A DNA stretch of 64,000 nt from Flavobacteriaceae bacterium (GCA_947483075.1 CANKLE010000005.1:62001-126000); one strand, 5' to 3'; shown: positions 8,135 through 18,204, numbered from the stretch's first letter. Numbers and translations: made by a program. Notes: generated by a model not told the origin, from the sequence alone.

Positions 8135-10831
8135 TTATTTCAATTTTTTCTTCACTGCAACTTCTTGGAATGCTTCGATAATATCCAATTCTTCGATGTT
8201 GTTGTAATTTTTAATTTGAATCCCACAATCATATCCTTTTGACACTTCTTTTACATCGTCTTTAAATCGTTTTAAGGTAGACAGCTCTCCGGTAAATACG
8301 ACCACACCTTCGCGGATAATTCGAATACGCGAGCTTCTGAATATTTTACCATCGGTAACCATACAACCGGCAATTGATCCCACTTTTGAAATCTTGAAAA
8401 TCTCTCTAATTTCGGCAGTACCGGTAATTTCTTCTTTCATTTCTGGCGACAACATGCCTTCCATGGCATCTTTCAAGTCGTCAATCGCGTCGTAAATGAT
8501 CGAGTAATTTCGGATGTCAATTTCTTCTTTATCAGCCAATTGTCTAGCATTTCCTGCTGGACGCACATTAAACCCAATGATGATCGCATCAGAGGCCGAA
8601 GCCAACATTACGTCGGTTTCGGTGATGGCACCAACTCCTTTATGAATAATATTAATTTGAATTTCTTCGGTAGATAATTTAGAGAACGAATCAGACAAGG
8701 CTTCAACCGAACCGTCCACGTCCCCTTTCAGGATAATGTTCAATTCTTTAAATTGACCCAACGCAATTCGTCGGCCAATTTCTGCCAAGGTAATGTGACG
8801 TTGTGTTCTCACCGATTGCTCACGCATCAATTGGGTGCGTTTGGCCGCAATCGCTTTGGCTTCTCTTTCGTCGTCAAACACGTTAAATTTATCTCCCGCA
8901 GTAGCTGCTCCATCCAATCCCAATACAGAAACCGGAGTTGATGGACCTGCTTCGAGAACTACGTGACCGCGTTCGTCGTGCATGGCTTTAATTTTACCGT
9001 GGTGCTTCCCGGCCAACATATAGTCGCCAATTTTCAAGGTTCCATTTTGAACCAAGATGGTAGACACATATCCTTTTCCTTTATCTAAGAACGCTTCTAC
9101 AACTGTACCCGAAGCCAATTTATTTGAATTGGATTTCAAGTCGAGAATTTCGGCTTCTAACAATACTTTTTCTAATAGTTCTTTCACGCCTGTTCCCGCT
9201 TTGGCAGAGATATCATGCGATTGGATTTTTCCGCCCCAGTCTTCTACTAGTAAATTCATGCTGGCCAAACGCTCCTTAATTTTCTCTGGGTTGGCGTTGG
9301 GCTTGTCAATTTTATTGATCGCAAAAATAATTGGCACATTAGCCGCTTGTGCGTGGCTGATGGCTTCTTTGGTTTGCGGCATGATGTCATCATCGGCAGC
9401 GATTACAATAATGGCGATGTCGGTGACTTGCGCTCCACGTGCACGCATCGCGGTAAACGCCTCGTGCCCTGGTGTATCTAAGAACGCGATTTTTTGACCG
9501 TTGTCTAAGGTAACTCCGTAGGCTCCAATGTGCTGGGTGATTCCTCCAGATTCGCCGGCAATTACGTTTTCTTTACGAATGTAATCGAGCAAGGAAGTTT
9601 TTCCGTGATCGACGTGACCCATAACCGTAACAATTGGCGCTCTAAACGTTAAATCTTCGGGAGCATCTTCTACAATTTGAATTGAGTCTTCTAAGTCGGT
9701 GGTGATGAATTCTACCTCAAACCCAAATTCATCGGCTACGATGGTCAAGGTTTCGGCATCCAAACGTTGATTCATGGTTACCATGATGCCCAACGACATA
9801 CAGGTTCCAATCACTTTGGTAATTGGCACATCCATCATAATGGCAATTTCACCCACGGTTACAAACTCGGTAACTTTTATGGTTTTGCTGCCTTCTTCGA
9901 TAGATCTTTGTTCTTCGTCTGATTTTTGACGGTGCGTTTCTCTTTTGTCACGTCGGTATTTGGCTGCTTTTGATTTGCTGCCTTTACCTTGAAGTTTCTC
10001 TAGTGTTTCGCGAATTTGATTTTTTACTTCTTCCTCTGTAGGCTCTACCTTGGCTACAATAGCTGGGCGTGCCCCTTTTACAAACCCCGGACGGGATGAT
10101 CGATCGCCGGGTGCATTGGGAGAAATTTTATTTGGGTTTGCACCACCTTGCAAACCTGGTCGAACTTCGCCCGGCTTTAAGGGAATGCGTTTTCTTTTAT
10201 TTTTGTTGGCATCGCCCGGTTTATTCGGAACAATTTTGGGCTCCTCTTTTTTCTTTTTGGGCTTATTAAATTGGGATAAATCAATGGTTTGACCGGTAAG
10301 CGTAGCGCCTGATAATTTTTGGTATTGGGTTGTGATGGCTTCGTCAACCGCTTCGGTTTCGGGAGCTGCAGCGGGCGACACAACTACTGGGTCTGCTTTG
10401 GCCTTTTTGGCAGGGGCTGCCTCTGTAACCGGCGATTCGTCAACGGGTGGTTGTGCTGCTGCTTTTTTAGGATCTAAATCAATCGTACCTACTTGTTTTG
10501 GACCAGAGACAGTCGCTTTGGCCTTAATGACTTCCAAACGTTGGCGTTCTTCGTCGGCTTTGCGTTTGTCTTCAATTTCTTTTTCGCGTTCGATGCGTAA
10601 GGCTTCTTTTTCTTTTCTCTTCTCTTCGCTTACCTCCAAAGAAGCGGCTTTATTTCCCTTGTCCCCAGCAAATTCATTTTGTAAAATACTGTATTCTGAA
10701 TCCGAAATTTTAGCATTAGGATTCGCTTCAATAGCAATTCCTTTATCCTTAAGATAATCTACTGCTCTTTCTAAGGAAATGTTCAATTCCCTAAGAACTT
10801 TGTTTATTCGTACTACTCTTTCTTCAGACAT
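8135..10831 (-). CDS. infB: Translation initiation factor IF-2
   Basis: An 898-residue IF-2, which places initiator tRNA on the 30S subunit with GTP. Residues 1-55 are the small N-terminal helical domain. A long Lys/Glu/Ala/Pro-rich linker follows (about 60-310), then a second IF2-N-like domain (about 320-375). The GTPase domain starts with the P-loop [13 protein letters not shown] near residue 405; the DTPGHEAF switch and NKID motif follow. Beta-barrel domains and the fMet-tRNA-binding C-terminus complete the protein. It is the last gene of the rimP-nusA-infB operon, 53 bases after nusA. Confidence 0.98.
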   Translation of the reverse strand: MSEERVVRINKVLRELNISLERAVDYLKDKGIAIEANPNAKISDSEYSILQNEFAGDKGNKAASLEVSEEKRKEKEALRIEREKEIEDKRKADEERQRLEVIKAKATVSGPKQVGTIDLDPKKAAAQPPVDESPVTEAAPAKKAKADPVVVSPAAAPETEAVDEAITTQYQKLSGATLTGQTIDLSQFNKPKKKKEEPKIVPNKPGDANKNKRKRIPLKPGEVRPGLQGGANPNKISPNAPGDRSSRPGFVKGARPAIVAKVEPTEEEVKNQIRETLEKLQGKGSKSKAAKYRRDKRETHRQKSDEEQRSIEEGSKTIKVTEFVTVGEIAIMMDVPITKVIGTCMSLGIMVTMNQRLDAETLTIVADEFGFEVEFITTDLEDSIQIVEDAPEDLTFRAPIVTVMGHVDHGKTSLLDYIRKENVIAGESGGITQHIGAYGVTLDNGQKIAFLDTPGHEAFTAMRARGAQVTDIAIIVIAADDDIMPQTKEAISHAQAANVPIIFAINKIDKPNANPEKIKERLASMNLLVEDWGGKIQSHDISAKAGTGVKELLEKVLLEAEILDLKSNSNKLASGTVVEAFLDKGKGYVSTILVQNGTLKIGDYMLAGKHHGKIKAMHDERGHVVLEAGPSTPVSVLGLDGAATAGDKFNVFDDEREAKAIAAKRTQLMREQSVRTQRHITLAEIGRRIALGQFKELNIILKGDVDGSVEALSDSFSKLSTEEIQINIIHKGVGAITETDVMLASASDAIIIGFNVRPAGNARQLADKEEIDIRNYSIIYDAIDDLKDAMEGMLSPEMKEEITGTAEIREIFKISKVGSIAGCMVTDGKIFRSSRIRIIREGVVVFTGELSTLKRFKDDVKEVSKGYDCGIQIKNYNNIEELDIIEAFQEVAVKKKLK

Positions 10832-10884
10832 AAAAATCTTTTATTTATCGTAATTTAAGTTGTGTGGTGCTTGGGTAAACAAAA

Positions 10885-12129
10885 TTAGCCGTTGAATTCT
10901 TCTTTTAAAATTTTCATCACTTCCAAAATAGTTTCTTCTTCCAAATCAGTACGTCTTACCAAATCAGCCACGTCTTGTTTCAAGATGCTTCTGGCGGTAT
11001 CCAATCCAATTTTTGCGAATTCATCAATCACCCAACCGTCAATTTCATCCGAGAACTCTGACAATTCAACATCATCTTCTTCTTCGGCGATTACGCCTTC
11101 ACGAATCACGTCCAATTCATAACCGGTTAATAAACCTGCTAATTTGATGTTGTGTCCACCACGACCAATTGCTTTAGACACCTCTTCTAATTTCAGATAA
11201 ACTTCTGCTCGTTTGGTCTCTTCGTTAATTTTGATCGAAGAAACTTTGGCAGGGCTCAACGCTCTGGTGATGTACAATTGAATATTGGTGGTGTAATTAA
11301 TTACGTCAATATTTTCATTTCCTAATTCACGCACAATTCCGTGAATACGAGATCCTTTCATTCCCACACAAGCGCCTACCGGATCTATACGATCATCATA
11401 GGAATCTACCGCTACTTTTGCTTTTTCGCCGGGAATACGCACTACGTTTTTCACCATGATTAAGCCGTCAAATACTTCTGGAATTTCTTGCTCAAACAAT
11501 TTTTCCAAGAACACGTCTGACGTTCTTGACATGATAATTTGAGGTTTGTTTCCTTTTAATTCAACATTTTCGATAATCCCGCGCACATTGTCTCCTTTGC
11601 GGAAAAAGTCAGAAGGAATTTGTTTTTCTTTGGGAAGCACAATTTCGTTTCCGTCGTCGTCCACCAAAATTACAACTCTTGGACGTACGTGGTGCACTTC
11701 GGCAGTATAAATTTCGCCTATTAAATCTTTAAATTGTTTGTAAAGATTGGTGTTGTCGTGTTCGTGAATTTTAGAAATCAAGTTTTGACGCAAAGCCAAA
11801 ATTGCTCTACGACCCAAATCGATGAGTTTCACTTCTTCTGAAACCTCTTCGCCAATTTCAAAATCGGGCTCAATTTTACGGGCTTCGGTCAAGGTGATTT
11901 CTTCGTTTTCTAGATCTAAATCTTCATCGGCTACAATCACCCGACGACGCCAGATTTCCATGTCGCCTTTATCGGGATTGATGATGATATCAAAATTATC
12001 ATCCGAGCCAAATTTTTTCTTCAATGCATTTCTAAATACATCTTCTAAAATCGCCATAAGCGTTACACGATCAATTAGTTTATCGTCTTTAAACTCTGAA
12101 AATGAATCGATTAATGCTAAATTTTCCAT
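10885..12129 (-). CDS. nusA: Transcription termination/antitermination factor NusA
   Basis: A 414-residue NusA, which binds RNA polymerase and modulates pausing, termination and antitermination. An N-terminal polymerase-binding domain (about 1-130) is followed by an S1 domain and two KH domains (the second with GRGGHNIKLA near residue 325). A short acidic C-terminal region ends the protein; the two acidic repeats of the enterobacterial protein are absent, as is usual for the phylum. It lies 13 bases after rimP. NusA commonly controls its own operon, which fits the terminator-like hairpin in the leader at 12616-12641. Confidence 0.97.
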   Translation of the reverse strand: MENLALIDSFSEFKDDKLIDRVTLMAILEDVFRNALKKKFGSDDNFDIIINPDKGDMEIWRRRVIVADEDLDLENEEITLTEARKIEPDFEIGEEVSEEVKLIDLGRRAILALRQNLISKIHEHDNTNLYKQFKDLIGEIYTAEVHHVRPRVVILVDDDGNEIVLPKEKQIPSDFFRKGDNVRGIIENVELKGNKPQIIMSRTSDVFLEKLFEQEIPEVFDGLIMVKNVVRIPGEKAKVAVDSYDDRIDPVGACVGMKGSRIHGIVRELGNENIDVINYTTNIQLYITRALSPAKVSSIKINEETKRAEVYLKLEEVSKAIGRGGHNIKLAGLLTGYELDVIREGVIAEEEDDVELSEFSDEIDGWVIDEFAKIGLDTARSILKQDVADLVRRTDLEEETILEVMKILKEEFNG

Positions 12130-12142
12130 GCCAACTTTTTAA

Positions 12143-12607
12143 TTAAAATGTTACTGTAACAATTGCTTCTTTTATTTCTGTATACGGAATCTGTTGTTCC
12201 TTTTGTACGGTTTCTTTGCCTTTCCCAATCTTTTTAGGCTCTCTCGCTTCCCAGGCCAAGGTAATGTGGCTTTCGGTGGCGGCTGTTAATTCGGCTTCAA
12301 TGGTCGTGGTGGCCAACTTTACGATGAGTGTTCTGCCAATATTTTTTACATATTGACGCACTAATTTTAAAGGAGATCCCACACCAACCGAAGCAACTTC
12401 TAACGAGAAATCATGCTCTTCGCGGTCTAGGTTGTGCTCAATCGCGCGACTGATGTCAATGCAGTCTTGCAATTGCACGCCCTCGTCACCATCTAAGGTC
12501 ACCATTATTTTGTTTGCGTCCGAGACACTTAATTCTATCAAAAACAAATCTGGCTTTTCTTCCAGGCCCGTTTGCAACAATTGATTTACCTTTTCTTTGA
12601 ATGTCAT
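12143..12607 (-). CDS. rimP: Ribosome maturation factor RimP
   Basis: A 154-residue RimP, needed for 30S subunit maturation. I chose the ATG at 12605-12607 ([11 protein letters not shown]) because it gives the family length; an in-frame upstream ATG at 12643 would run the coding region through a leader hairpin and add 12 residues unlike the family. The core motif [12 protein letters not shown] (family: EVSSPGxxRPL) is present around residues 80-92. First gene of the operon with nusA and infB, a conserved arrangement. Confidence 0.93.
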   Translation of the reverse strand: MTFKEKVNQLLQTGLEEKPDLFLIELSVSDANKIMVTLDGDEGVQLQDCIDISRAIEHNLDREEHDFSLEVASVGVGSPLKLVRQYVKNIGRTLIVKLATTTIEAELTAATESHITLAWEAREPKKIGKGKETVQKEQQIPYTEIKEAIVTVTF

Positions 12608-12615
12608 CTTGCTAT

Positions 12616-12641
12616 AAAAAGAGGGAAGCATTGCTTCCCTC
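12616..12641 (-). terminator. Terminator-like hairpin in the rimP-nusA-infB leader
   Basis: On the minus strand a perfect 9-base stem GAGGGAAGC / GCTTCCCTC with a 3-base loop is followed directly by TTTTT, then 8 bases to the rimP ATG. It lies downstream of the operon's own promoter and between divergent genes, so there is no upstream gene to terminate; an attenuator is the simplest reading. Confidence 0.75.
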
Positions 12642-12671
12642 ATTAATTCGTACGCTATCTAAATAACGGTG

Positions 12672-12701
12672 CAAATATAAACTTTTTTTCAATATGACAA
12701 A
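12672..12701 (-). promoter_or_regulatory. Promoter of rimP-nusA-infB
   Basis: On the minus strand TTTG (12701-12698) is followed after 18 bases by TATATTTG (12679-12672), a near-ideal Bacteroidota promoter. Transcription should begin near 12666, leaving a leader of about 58 bases that contains the hairpin at 12616-12641. Confidence 0.75.
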
Positions 12702-12729
12702 TATCATTAAACGTCTATTACTAAAAATT

Positions 12730-12737
12730 TACATTTG
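12730..12737 (+). promoter_or_regulatory. -7 element of the universal stress protein gene
   Basis: TACATTTG matches TAnnTTTG exactly and lies 34 bases before the chosen ATG at 12772. No clear TTG was found at -33. Confidence 0.5.
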
Positions 12738-12771
12738 TTTCATTACTAACAACCCTAATAGTACAATTGAT

Positions 12772-13596
12772 ATGAAAAGAATTTTAGTCCCAACCGACTT
12801 CTCTGACCATGCCGAATATGCGTTGCGAGTAGCGGCCCAAATCGCCAAAGCAAACAACAGCGAAATTATGTTACTCCACATGCTGGAGTTGCCACACCAA
12901 GGCAGCGATGCTATTGGAAGTGGAAGTGCCATTCCCGAAATCATGTTTTTTAAAAACAAAGCCATTGAACGATTGGAAGAATTGATGGATGCCGATTTTC
13001 TGAAAGGCATTGAAGTTTCAGAAATTATCCAATTTGAAAAAGCCTTTGAAGGAATTTTGGCCGTGAGCAAAAAAAATGACGTTGATTTTATCGTCATGGG
13101 CTCACACGGCGCATCTGGGTTTCAAGAATTATTCATCGGATCAAACACCGAGAAAGTAGTTCGTTTCTCTGACGTGCCTGTTTTGGTCATTAAAAACGAC
13201 ACCCCAAATTTTAACGCTTCTAACTTTGTTTTCGCCTCTGATTTCTCGGAAGAGATTAAAGCGCCTTTTGCCAAAGTGGCGGCCTTGGCCAAAACATTCA
13301 ATTCGCATTTGGATTTGGTGATGATCAACACACCCAACAGCTTTAAGCCTACACACGTGGCCGAAAGCATCATGAATGAATTTATAAAAGGATTTAACTT
13401 ACCCAAATATGCCTTACACATCTACAACGACGTGAATGTAGAAAAAGGAATCTTAAACTTTGCCAATGCTGTAAATGCCGATTTAATAGGCATGTGTACC
13501 CACGGACGCACCGGTTTCTCCCACTTCTTTAATGGCAGCATCAGCGAAGATTTGGTAAACCACACGGTGAGACCAGTGGTGACTTTTAAAATTTAA
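12772..13596 (+). CDS. Universal stress protein, tandem UspA domains
   Basis: A 274-residue cytoplasmic protein with two UspA domains (about 1-140 and 150-274). I start it at ATG 12772 (MKRILVPTDFSDHAEY), the standard UspA opening; an upstream in-frame ATG at 12694 would precede the -7 element. Both halves keep the nucleotide-binding pattern: GSHGASGFQELFIGS and THGRTGFSHFFNGS, each of the type G-2x-G-9x-G(S/T). ATP-binding stress proteins of this kind are common in the family; the specific trigger cannot be read. It is monocistronic, divergent from rimP and ends at a strong terminator. Confidence 0.92.
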   Translation: MKRILVPTDFSDHAEYALRVAAQIAKANNSEIMLLHMLELPHQGSDAIGSGSAIPEIMFFKNKAIERLEELMDADFLKGIEVSEIIQFEKAFEGILAVSKKNDVDFIVMGSHGASGFQELFIGSNTEKVVRFSDVPVLVIKNDTPNFNASNFVFASDFSEEIKAPFAKVAALAKTFNSHLDLVMINTPNSFKPTHVAESIMNEFIKGFNLPKYALHIYNDVNVEKGILNFANAVNADLIGMCTHGRTGFSHFFNGSISEDLVNHTVRPVVTFKI

Positions 13597-13630
13597 ATAA
13601 AAATCCCGAACCTTCGAGTCGTAAAACAAA

Positions 13631-13657
13631 AAATCCCGCGAGTTGCGGGATTTTTTT
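13631..13657. terminator. Terminator between the usp gene and tRNA-Gln
   Basis: Stem AAATCCCGC / GCGGGATTT with loop GAGTT, with an A run before and a T run after, serving the convergent stress-protein gene and tRNA. Confidence 0.85.
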
Positions 13658-13658
13658 G

Positions 13659-13729
13659 TTGGTCTACAAGGACTCGAACCTTGAAAGACTGCACCAAAAA
13701 CAGTTGTGTTACCATTACACCATAGACCA
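13659..13729 (-). tRNA. tRNA-Gln (anticodon TTG)
   Basis: On the minus strand the sequence folds as a tRNA of 71 bases: acceptor stem TGGTCTA / TAGACCA, a D arm containing TAATGGTAA, an anticodon arm ACTGT-TTTTGGT-GCAGT with anticodon TTG, and a T arm with GGTTCGAGTCC. The discriminator is A and the 3' CCA is not encoded. A promoter lies upstream at 13753-13783. Confidence 0.95.
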
Positions 13730-13752
13730 ATTCGATTGCTGTAAAGCGAGGG

Positions 13753-13783
13753 CAAATTTAATACAAATTTTATTTTAAGCAAA
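13753..13783 (-). promoter_or_regulatory. Promoter of tRNA-Gln
   Basis: On the minus strand TTTG (13783-13780), a 19-base spacer and TAAATTTG (13760-13753) match the Bacteroidota promoter consensus exactly. Transcription would begin about 17 bases before the mature tRNA. Confidence 0.75.
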
Positions 13784-13963
13784 TAAAACCCCTTTTTTTA
13801 TTTGAAATCTTGCAGCCCTTTAAAAATGTGCCTTCCCTATATTTTGCTTAGGCAATAAAAGTCAGTACAATAGCCCTTGGGGCAGATTAGAATTTTTTGT
13901 TAAGGCGGCAGGCGTTCCGCAAAAAAATAGTTTCTTTGTGGCGTTCAAAAAAACAGTCAAAAA

Positions 13964-16900
13964 ATGATGTCAACAAACTTCAATTATACAAAATGGAATA
14001 CCCTCTTGGGATGGGTTGCCTTTTTTATTGCCTTAGTTACCTATTCCTTAACCGTTGAACCCAGCATGAGTTTTTGGGATTGTGGCGAATACATTGCCAC
14101 CGCAGCAAAACTAGAAGTAGGCCATCCGCCAGGCGCGCCTTTGTTTCAGATGGTGGGCGCTTTCTTTGCGCTGTTTGCACTCAACGCCAAACAAATTGCC
14201 TTGATGGTGAATATGGTTTCTGTTTTTTCGAGCGCCTTTACCATTTTGTTCTTGTTTTGGTCTTCGACTATGGTGCTGCGCAAACTCCTACACCGCTTCA
14301 ACCCCACTGCCGAATCTTCTGAGTTGGTTATTTTGGGAAGTTCATTTATTGGCGCCTTAGCCTACACCTTTTCTGACAGTTTTTGGTTTAATGCTGTGGA
14401 GGCCGAGGTATACGCCATGGCTTCGTTGTTTATCTCCTTGTTGTTTTGGCTGGGCTTACGCTGGGAGCAAGACATGGACACGCCTCGAGGAAACAAATGG
14501 TTATTGGTTATTTCCTTGCTAATCGGGTTGTCTTTTGGGGTGCACTTTATGGCCTTATTGACTATTCCTGCTATTGGATTCTTATACTACTTTAAACACT
14601 ACAAAACCATTACGCTCAAAAACTTCCTTATTGCCAATGTGGTCGTGGTTTCGATCTTACTTTTCATTTTTAAATTACTCTTGCCGCTCACCATGGCCTT
14701 GTTTGCCAATGCCGAAGTATATATGGTAAACGAAATGGGCTTGCCGTTCAATTCGGGCACCATTTTTATTGCCTTGTTGCTCATTGCCTTTTTCTTTTTT
14801 GGCTTGCGCTACACCCAACAAAAAGGCTGGGTGATGTACAACACTTTACTATTGTGCATCCTGTTTATATTGATTGGGTTCTCTACCTGGATGATGCTGC
14901 CTATTCGCGCCAATGCCAATACCGTAATTAACGAAAACAAACCCTCAGATGCCGCCGAGGTTTTGGCCTATTACAACCGCGAGCAATATGGCGTGAATCC
15001 TTTATTTTATGGACCTCAATACACCGATGCCTTTGCCGGCTTGGACGAAGAAGAGCCTTATCTAGACAAAGCGCCCAACTACGAACGCGATTACAAAACG
15101 GGCAAGTACCGCATCACTAACAACTACAAAAAAGTTGAACAAAATAGCGACAGCAAACAAAAGGCCATTTTGCCTCGTTTGTGGAGCACCGAACACATCG
15201 AAAACTACATGAGCTTCACCAGTCCGCCCGAATTTCACATCAAACCCGAATATTCAGAAGAAAAAGAATTGGTCGATGTGATTTCGGAATTTAGAAAAGG
15301 GTACAGCGCAGGCGATTACGGCAACGAAGAATACGTAAAGTTCCTGAAGGCCTATGGCGAATACCTCATCATCGAAAAACCAAGCACGGTAGACAACTTG
15401 AGTTTCATGGTCGAATACCAATTTGGGTACATGTATTGGCGTTACTTGATGTGGAATTTCACCGGTCGTCAAAATGACATTCAAGGCAAATACGACAACC
15501 TAGACGGCAACTGGCTGAGCGGAATTCCGTTTGTAGACGAGTTGCATTTGGGTTCACAAGAGAACTTGCCAAAAGACGTTTTAAACAACAAAGGCCGTAA
15601 CAAATACTATTTCTTGCCTTTTATTTTGGGCATCATTGGATTGATATACCACGCCAAACGCGACCCGAAAAGTTTCTATGTGTTGCTTTCCTTGTTCTTG
15701 TTTATGGGCTTGGCCCTAAAAATTTATTTGAACGAGCGTCCCTTTGAGCCTCGTGAGCGCGATTATGCTTTGGTAGGTTCCTTCTATGTATTTGCGATGT
15801 GGATTGGAATTGGGGTCTATGCCTTGTATGACTACCTGAAAAATGTGCTGCAACCCAAACTCGCGGCGCCTTTGGTGTTGGGAAGCTGTTTGCTTGCCGC
15901 GCCGGTATTGATGGCTACTCAAAACTGGGATGACCACAACCGCGCCCATAAATACACCGCGATTGCCATGGCCAAAGCCTATTTGAATTCCTGCGAACCC
16001 AATGCCATCTTGTTTACCATTGGCGATAACGATACGTTCCCGCTCTGGTATGCCCAAGAAATAGAAGGGTTCCGCACCGACATCAAAATTGTAAACACCA
16101 GCTTGTTCATGACCGATTGGTACATCGATCAGATGAAATGCAAATCCTACAAAGCCGATGGCTTGCCTATTTCATTTAGCCACGAACAATACGTGGGTGA
16201 TAAATTGGATTATGCGATTTTTAACGAAAAAACCAAAAGCCGTTGGAACATCAAAGATTTGCTCAACTTTATTGGCAGCGACGACAAACGCACCTTAGTT
16301 GAAATGCAGAATCACCAAAAAATACATTTCTATCCTACCAATTTGGTGCGCATTCCGGTAGATACAGTGGCCTATCGCAAACACAATAAAGATGTGGCAA
16401 AAAATGATTCGATTGTGCCCTACATAGATCTTGAGATCAAAGGCCAAGCCATGTACAAAAACCGCATCATGATGCTCGACGTGATTGCCAACAACAACTG
16501 GAAACGTCCGGTTTATTTCACGGGCGGGAGCTTTGGCGACGACGACTATTTGTGGATGAAAGACTTTTTGCAGCTAGACGGCATGGTATACAAGCTTGTG
16601 CCATTCTACTCGCCTATCCCTAAAGACGGCAGCGCGCTCGATTTGGGCAAAATCAACTCCAATAAAATGTACGACATCGTCATGAAATGGAATTGGGGAA
16701 ACAGCCAATTGCGAAGCGTTTATCACGACCCAGAAACCCGCAAAAACAGTATTTCCTACCGCTCTAATTTGGCACGTTTAATGGAGCAATTGGTAAACGA
16801 GGGGCAAATTCAAAAAGCCAAAAATGTAATTGATTTGGCCATGAACAAAATGCCCGTTGATTTGTTTGGGTACTATTCGTTGGTTGATCCGTTTGCAGGC

Positions 16901-17170
16901 GGCTATTATGCCGTAGGCGAAAAAGAAAAGGCGCGTAAATTATTAGATCAATTAATGACCAAATACAAAGAAAATCTTTCCTTTTATAAAGGATTAAGCG
17001 CCAGCGAACAAAACAACATTGCCATTGACATTGTCACCGACATCGAACGCTACCGTGGCTTGCTCGAAGTCATGAAAGACCGAGGCGATTTGGCCTATTA
17101 CAAGCAAAACAAAACTACGTTTAATACCTACAATTCGTTCTTTAAGCGATTTGGAAGAGACAACGAATAA
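13964..17170 (+). CDS. DUF2723 multi-pass membrane protein (GT-C-like)
   Basis: A 1068-residue membrane protein of the DUF2723 family, common in Bacteroidota. Roughly a dozen hydrophobic segments occupy residues 10-340 and 530-660, and the C-terminal third is soluble with a helical, repeat-like tail. The first extracytoplasmic loop carries MSFWDCGEYIA around residue 35, an acidic Asp/Glu motif in the position where GT-C glycosyltransferases bind the lipid-linked sugar donor. I therefore infer a protein or envelope glycosyltransferase, but no substrate can be read. Two ATGs are adjacent (13964 and 13967). It ends at its own terminator; a polysaccharide deacetylase gene follows. Confidence 0.85.
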   Translation: MMSTNFNYTKWNTLLGWVAFFIALVTYSLTVEPSMSFWDCGEYIATAAKLEVGHPPGAPLFQMVGAFFALFALNAKQIALMVNMVSVFSSAFTILFLFWSSTMVLRKLLHRFNPTAESSELVILGSSFIGALAYTFSDSFWFNAVEAEVYAMASLFISLLFWLGLRWEQDMDTPRGNKWLLVISLLIGLSFGVHFMALLTIPAIGFLYYFKHYKTITLKNFLIANVVVVSILLFIFKLLLPLTMALFANAEVYMVNEMGLPFNSGTIFIALLLIAFFFFGLRYTQQKGWVMYNTLLLCILFILIGFSTWMMLPIRANANTVINENKPSDAAEVLAYYNREQYGVNPLFYGPQYTDAFAGLDEEEPYLDKAPNYERDYKTGKYRITNNYKKVEQNSDSKQKAILPRLWSTEHIENYMSFTSPPEFHIKPEYSEEKELVDVISEFRKGYSAGDYGNEEYVKFLKAYGEYLIIEKPSTVDNLSFMVEYQFGYMYWRYLMWNFTGRQNDIQGKYDNLDGNWLSGIPFVDELHLGSQENLPKDVLNNKGRNKYYFLPFILGIIGLIYHAKRDPKSFYVLLSLFLFMGLALKIYLNERPFEPRERDYALVGSFYVFAMWIGIGVYALYDYLKNVLQPKLAAPLVLGSCLLAAPVLMATQNWDDHNRAHKYTAIAMAKAYLNSCEPNAILFTIGDNDTFPLWYAQEIEGFRTDIKIVNTSLFMTDWYIDQMKCKSYKADGLPISFSHEQYVGDKLDYAIFNEKTKSRWNIKDLLNFIGSDDKRTLVEMQNHQKIHFYPTNLVRIPVDTVAYRKHNKDVAKNDSIVPYIDLEIKGQAMYKNRIMMLDVIANNNWKRPVYFTGGSFGDDDYLWMKDFLQLDGMVYKLVPFYSPIPKDGSALDLGKINSNKMYDIVMKWNWGNSQLRSVYHDPETRKNSISYRSNLARLMEQLVNEGQIQKAKNVIDLAMNKMPVDLFGYYSLVDPFAGGYYAVGEKEKARKLLDQLMTKYKENLSFYKGLSASEQNNIAIDIVTDIERYRGLLEVMKDRGDLAYYKQNKTTFNTYNSFFKRFGRDNE

Positions 17171-17179
17171 AAATTCTAG

Positions 17180-17213
17180 CAGCGTTACTCCTTAAAGTAG
17201 CGCTGTTTTTTTT
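17180..17213 (+). terminator. Terminator after the DUF2723 gene
   Basis: Stem CAGCGTTACT / AGTAGCGCTG (one G-T pair), a 6-base loop, then eight T residues. Confidence 0.85.
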
Positions 17214-17222
17214 GGCTTTAGC

Positions 17223-17861
17223 ATGAAATTACATTGGATAAAAACACACAGAATAGTTCGAGCAATTGCTCCGGGTTTGTTGTGGAAAATACCAAACAAC
17301 CGCAAAGCCGTGTACCTCACCTTTGACGACGGCCCTACCCCAGAAATTACGGCTTGGACCTTAGATCAATTGGCGCAATACAACGCCAAAGCGACCTTCT
17401 TTTGTATCGGCGAAAATGTTCGCAAACATCCCGAAATCTGTCAACAAATAAAAGCCCAAGGGCATCAACTGGGCAACCATACCCAAACCCACCGCAATGG
17501 CTGGATGACTTCTGCCTCAGATTATATGGCTGATTTCGAAGCCTGCAAAAAAACCTTAAAAACTACTCTGCACGAAGAGGTAAAATTATTTCGCCCGCCC
17601 TATGGCAAAATGGGCTGGCGTGCGTTTTGGAAAATAAAAAAACAGGGATATAAAATTGTAATGTGGGACGTATTGAGCGCCGACTTTGATCAGGCAATCA
17701 GTCCGGAACAATGCCTAATTAATGTAATCACCAACATCGAATCGGGTAGCATAGTAGTGTTTCACGACAGCCAAAAGTGCTTTGCAAATTTGCAGTACGT
17801 GTTGCCCAAAACCCTGGCGTTTTTGAATGAAAATAACTTTAAATGTGAGGGGATTGACTAG
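17223..17861 (+). CDS. Polysaccharide deacetylase (NodB domain)
   Basis: A 212-residue carbohydrate esterase 4 protein. Motif 1 TFDDGPTPE (residues about 36-44) has the catalytic base and metal-ligand Asp pair; motif 2 GNHTQTH (about 89-95) gives the two metal His; motif 3 RPPYGKM (about 122-128) and the WDVLSADFD segment complete the active site. Such enzymes remove N-acetyl groups from peptidoglycan or polysaccharide. No clear signal peptide is seen: residues 1-25 are only moderately hydrophobic, so location is uncertain. Its stop codon overlaps that of the convergent thioredoxin-like gene in a CTAG palindrome. Confidence 0.9.
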   Translation: MKLHWIKTHRIVRAIAPGLLWKIPNNRKAVYLTFDDGPTPEITAWTLDQLAQYNAKATFFCIGENVRKHPEICQQIKAQGHQLGNHTQTHRNGWMTSASDYMADFEACKKTLKTTLHEEVKLFRPPYGKMGWRAFWKIKKQGYKIVMWDVLSADFDQAISPEQCLINVITNIESGSIVVFHDSQKCFANLQYVLPKTLAFLNENNFKCEGID

Positions 17862-18154
17862 AGGTGATCTTGCACCAAAGCAATGATCGTATTGGCGTCT
17901 AGTTCGCCCGATTGTCTCCAAATCATCTGACCTTCTTTGTAGATCATTAAGGTAGGCAATCCTTTAATACGTAGGGCATCAGCCAATTCCTGGTTTTTAT
18001 CTACATCAATCTTAATGACTTTAGCTTTATCGCCAAGAGCAGCAGCTACGTCGCGAATTACGGGGTGCATGGAAACTGAAGATTCATTCCACTCCGTGTA
18101 AAAATCGATTAACACAGGAACTTGTGCGTTTATTAATTCTCCAAATTTTGACAT
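17858..18154 (-). CDS. Thioredoxin-fold protein lacking the active-site cysteines
   Basis: A 98-residue protein with a complete thioredoxin fold: an N-terminal helix, the DFYTEW strand, the VIKIDVDKN strand, the cis-proline loop (KGLPTLMIYKEG) and the C-terminal helix. In place of the WCGPC active site it reads WNESS (residues about 23-27), and there is no cysteine anywhere in the protein. It cannot be a dithiol oxidoreductase; a binding or chaperone role is inferred. The frame is intact and the fold-defining residues are kept, so it is not a decaying gene. A TACATTTG -7 element lies upstream on the minus strand (18212-18205). Confidence 0.85.
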   Translation of the reverse strand: MSKFGELINAQVPVLIDFYTEWNESSVSMHPVIRDVAAALGDKAKVIKIDVDKNQELADALRIKGLPTLMIYKEGQMIWRQSGELDANTIIALVQDHL

Positions 18155-18204
18155 AAAACCAAAATATTAAATTTCTCAGCCCTTCGATTAGAGGGAATAG
18201 GGTA

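Noticed and set aside
12608..12643. Longer rimP beginning at 12643
   Set aside because: It would translate the leader hairpin and adds residues unlike the family; MTFKEKV at 12607 fits better.
13483..13782. A 99-codon minus-strand frame across the tRNA-Gln locus
   Set aside because: It covers the tRNA and runs antisense into the stress-protein gene; explained by those features.
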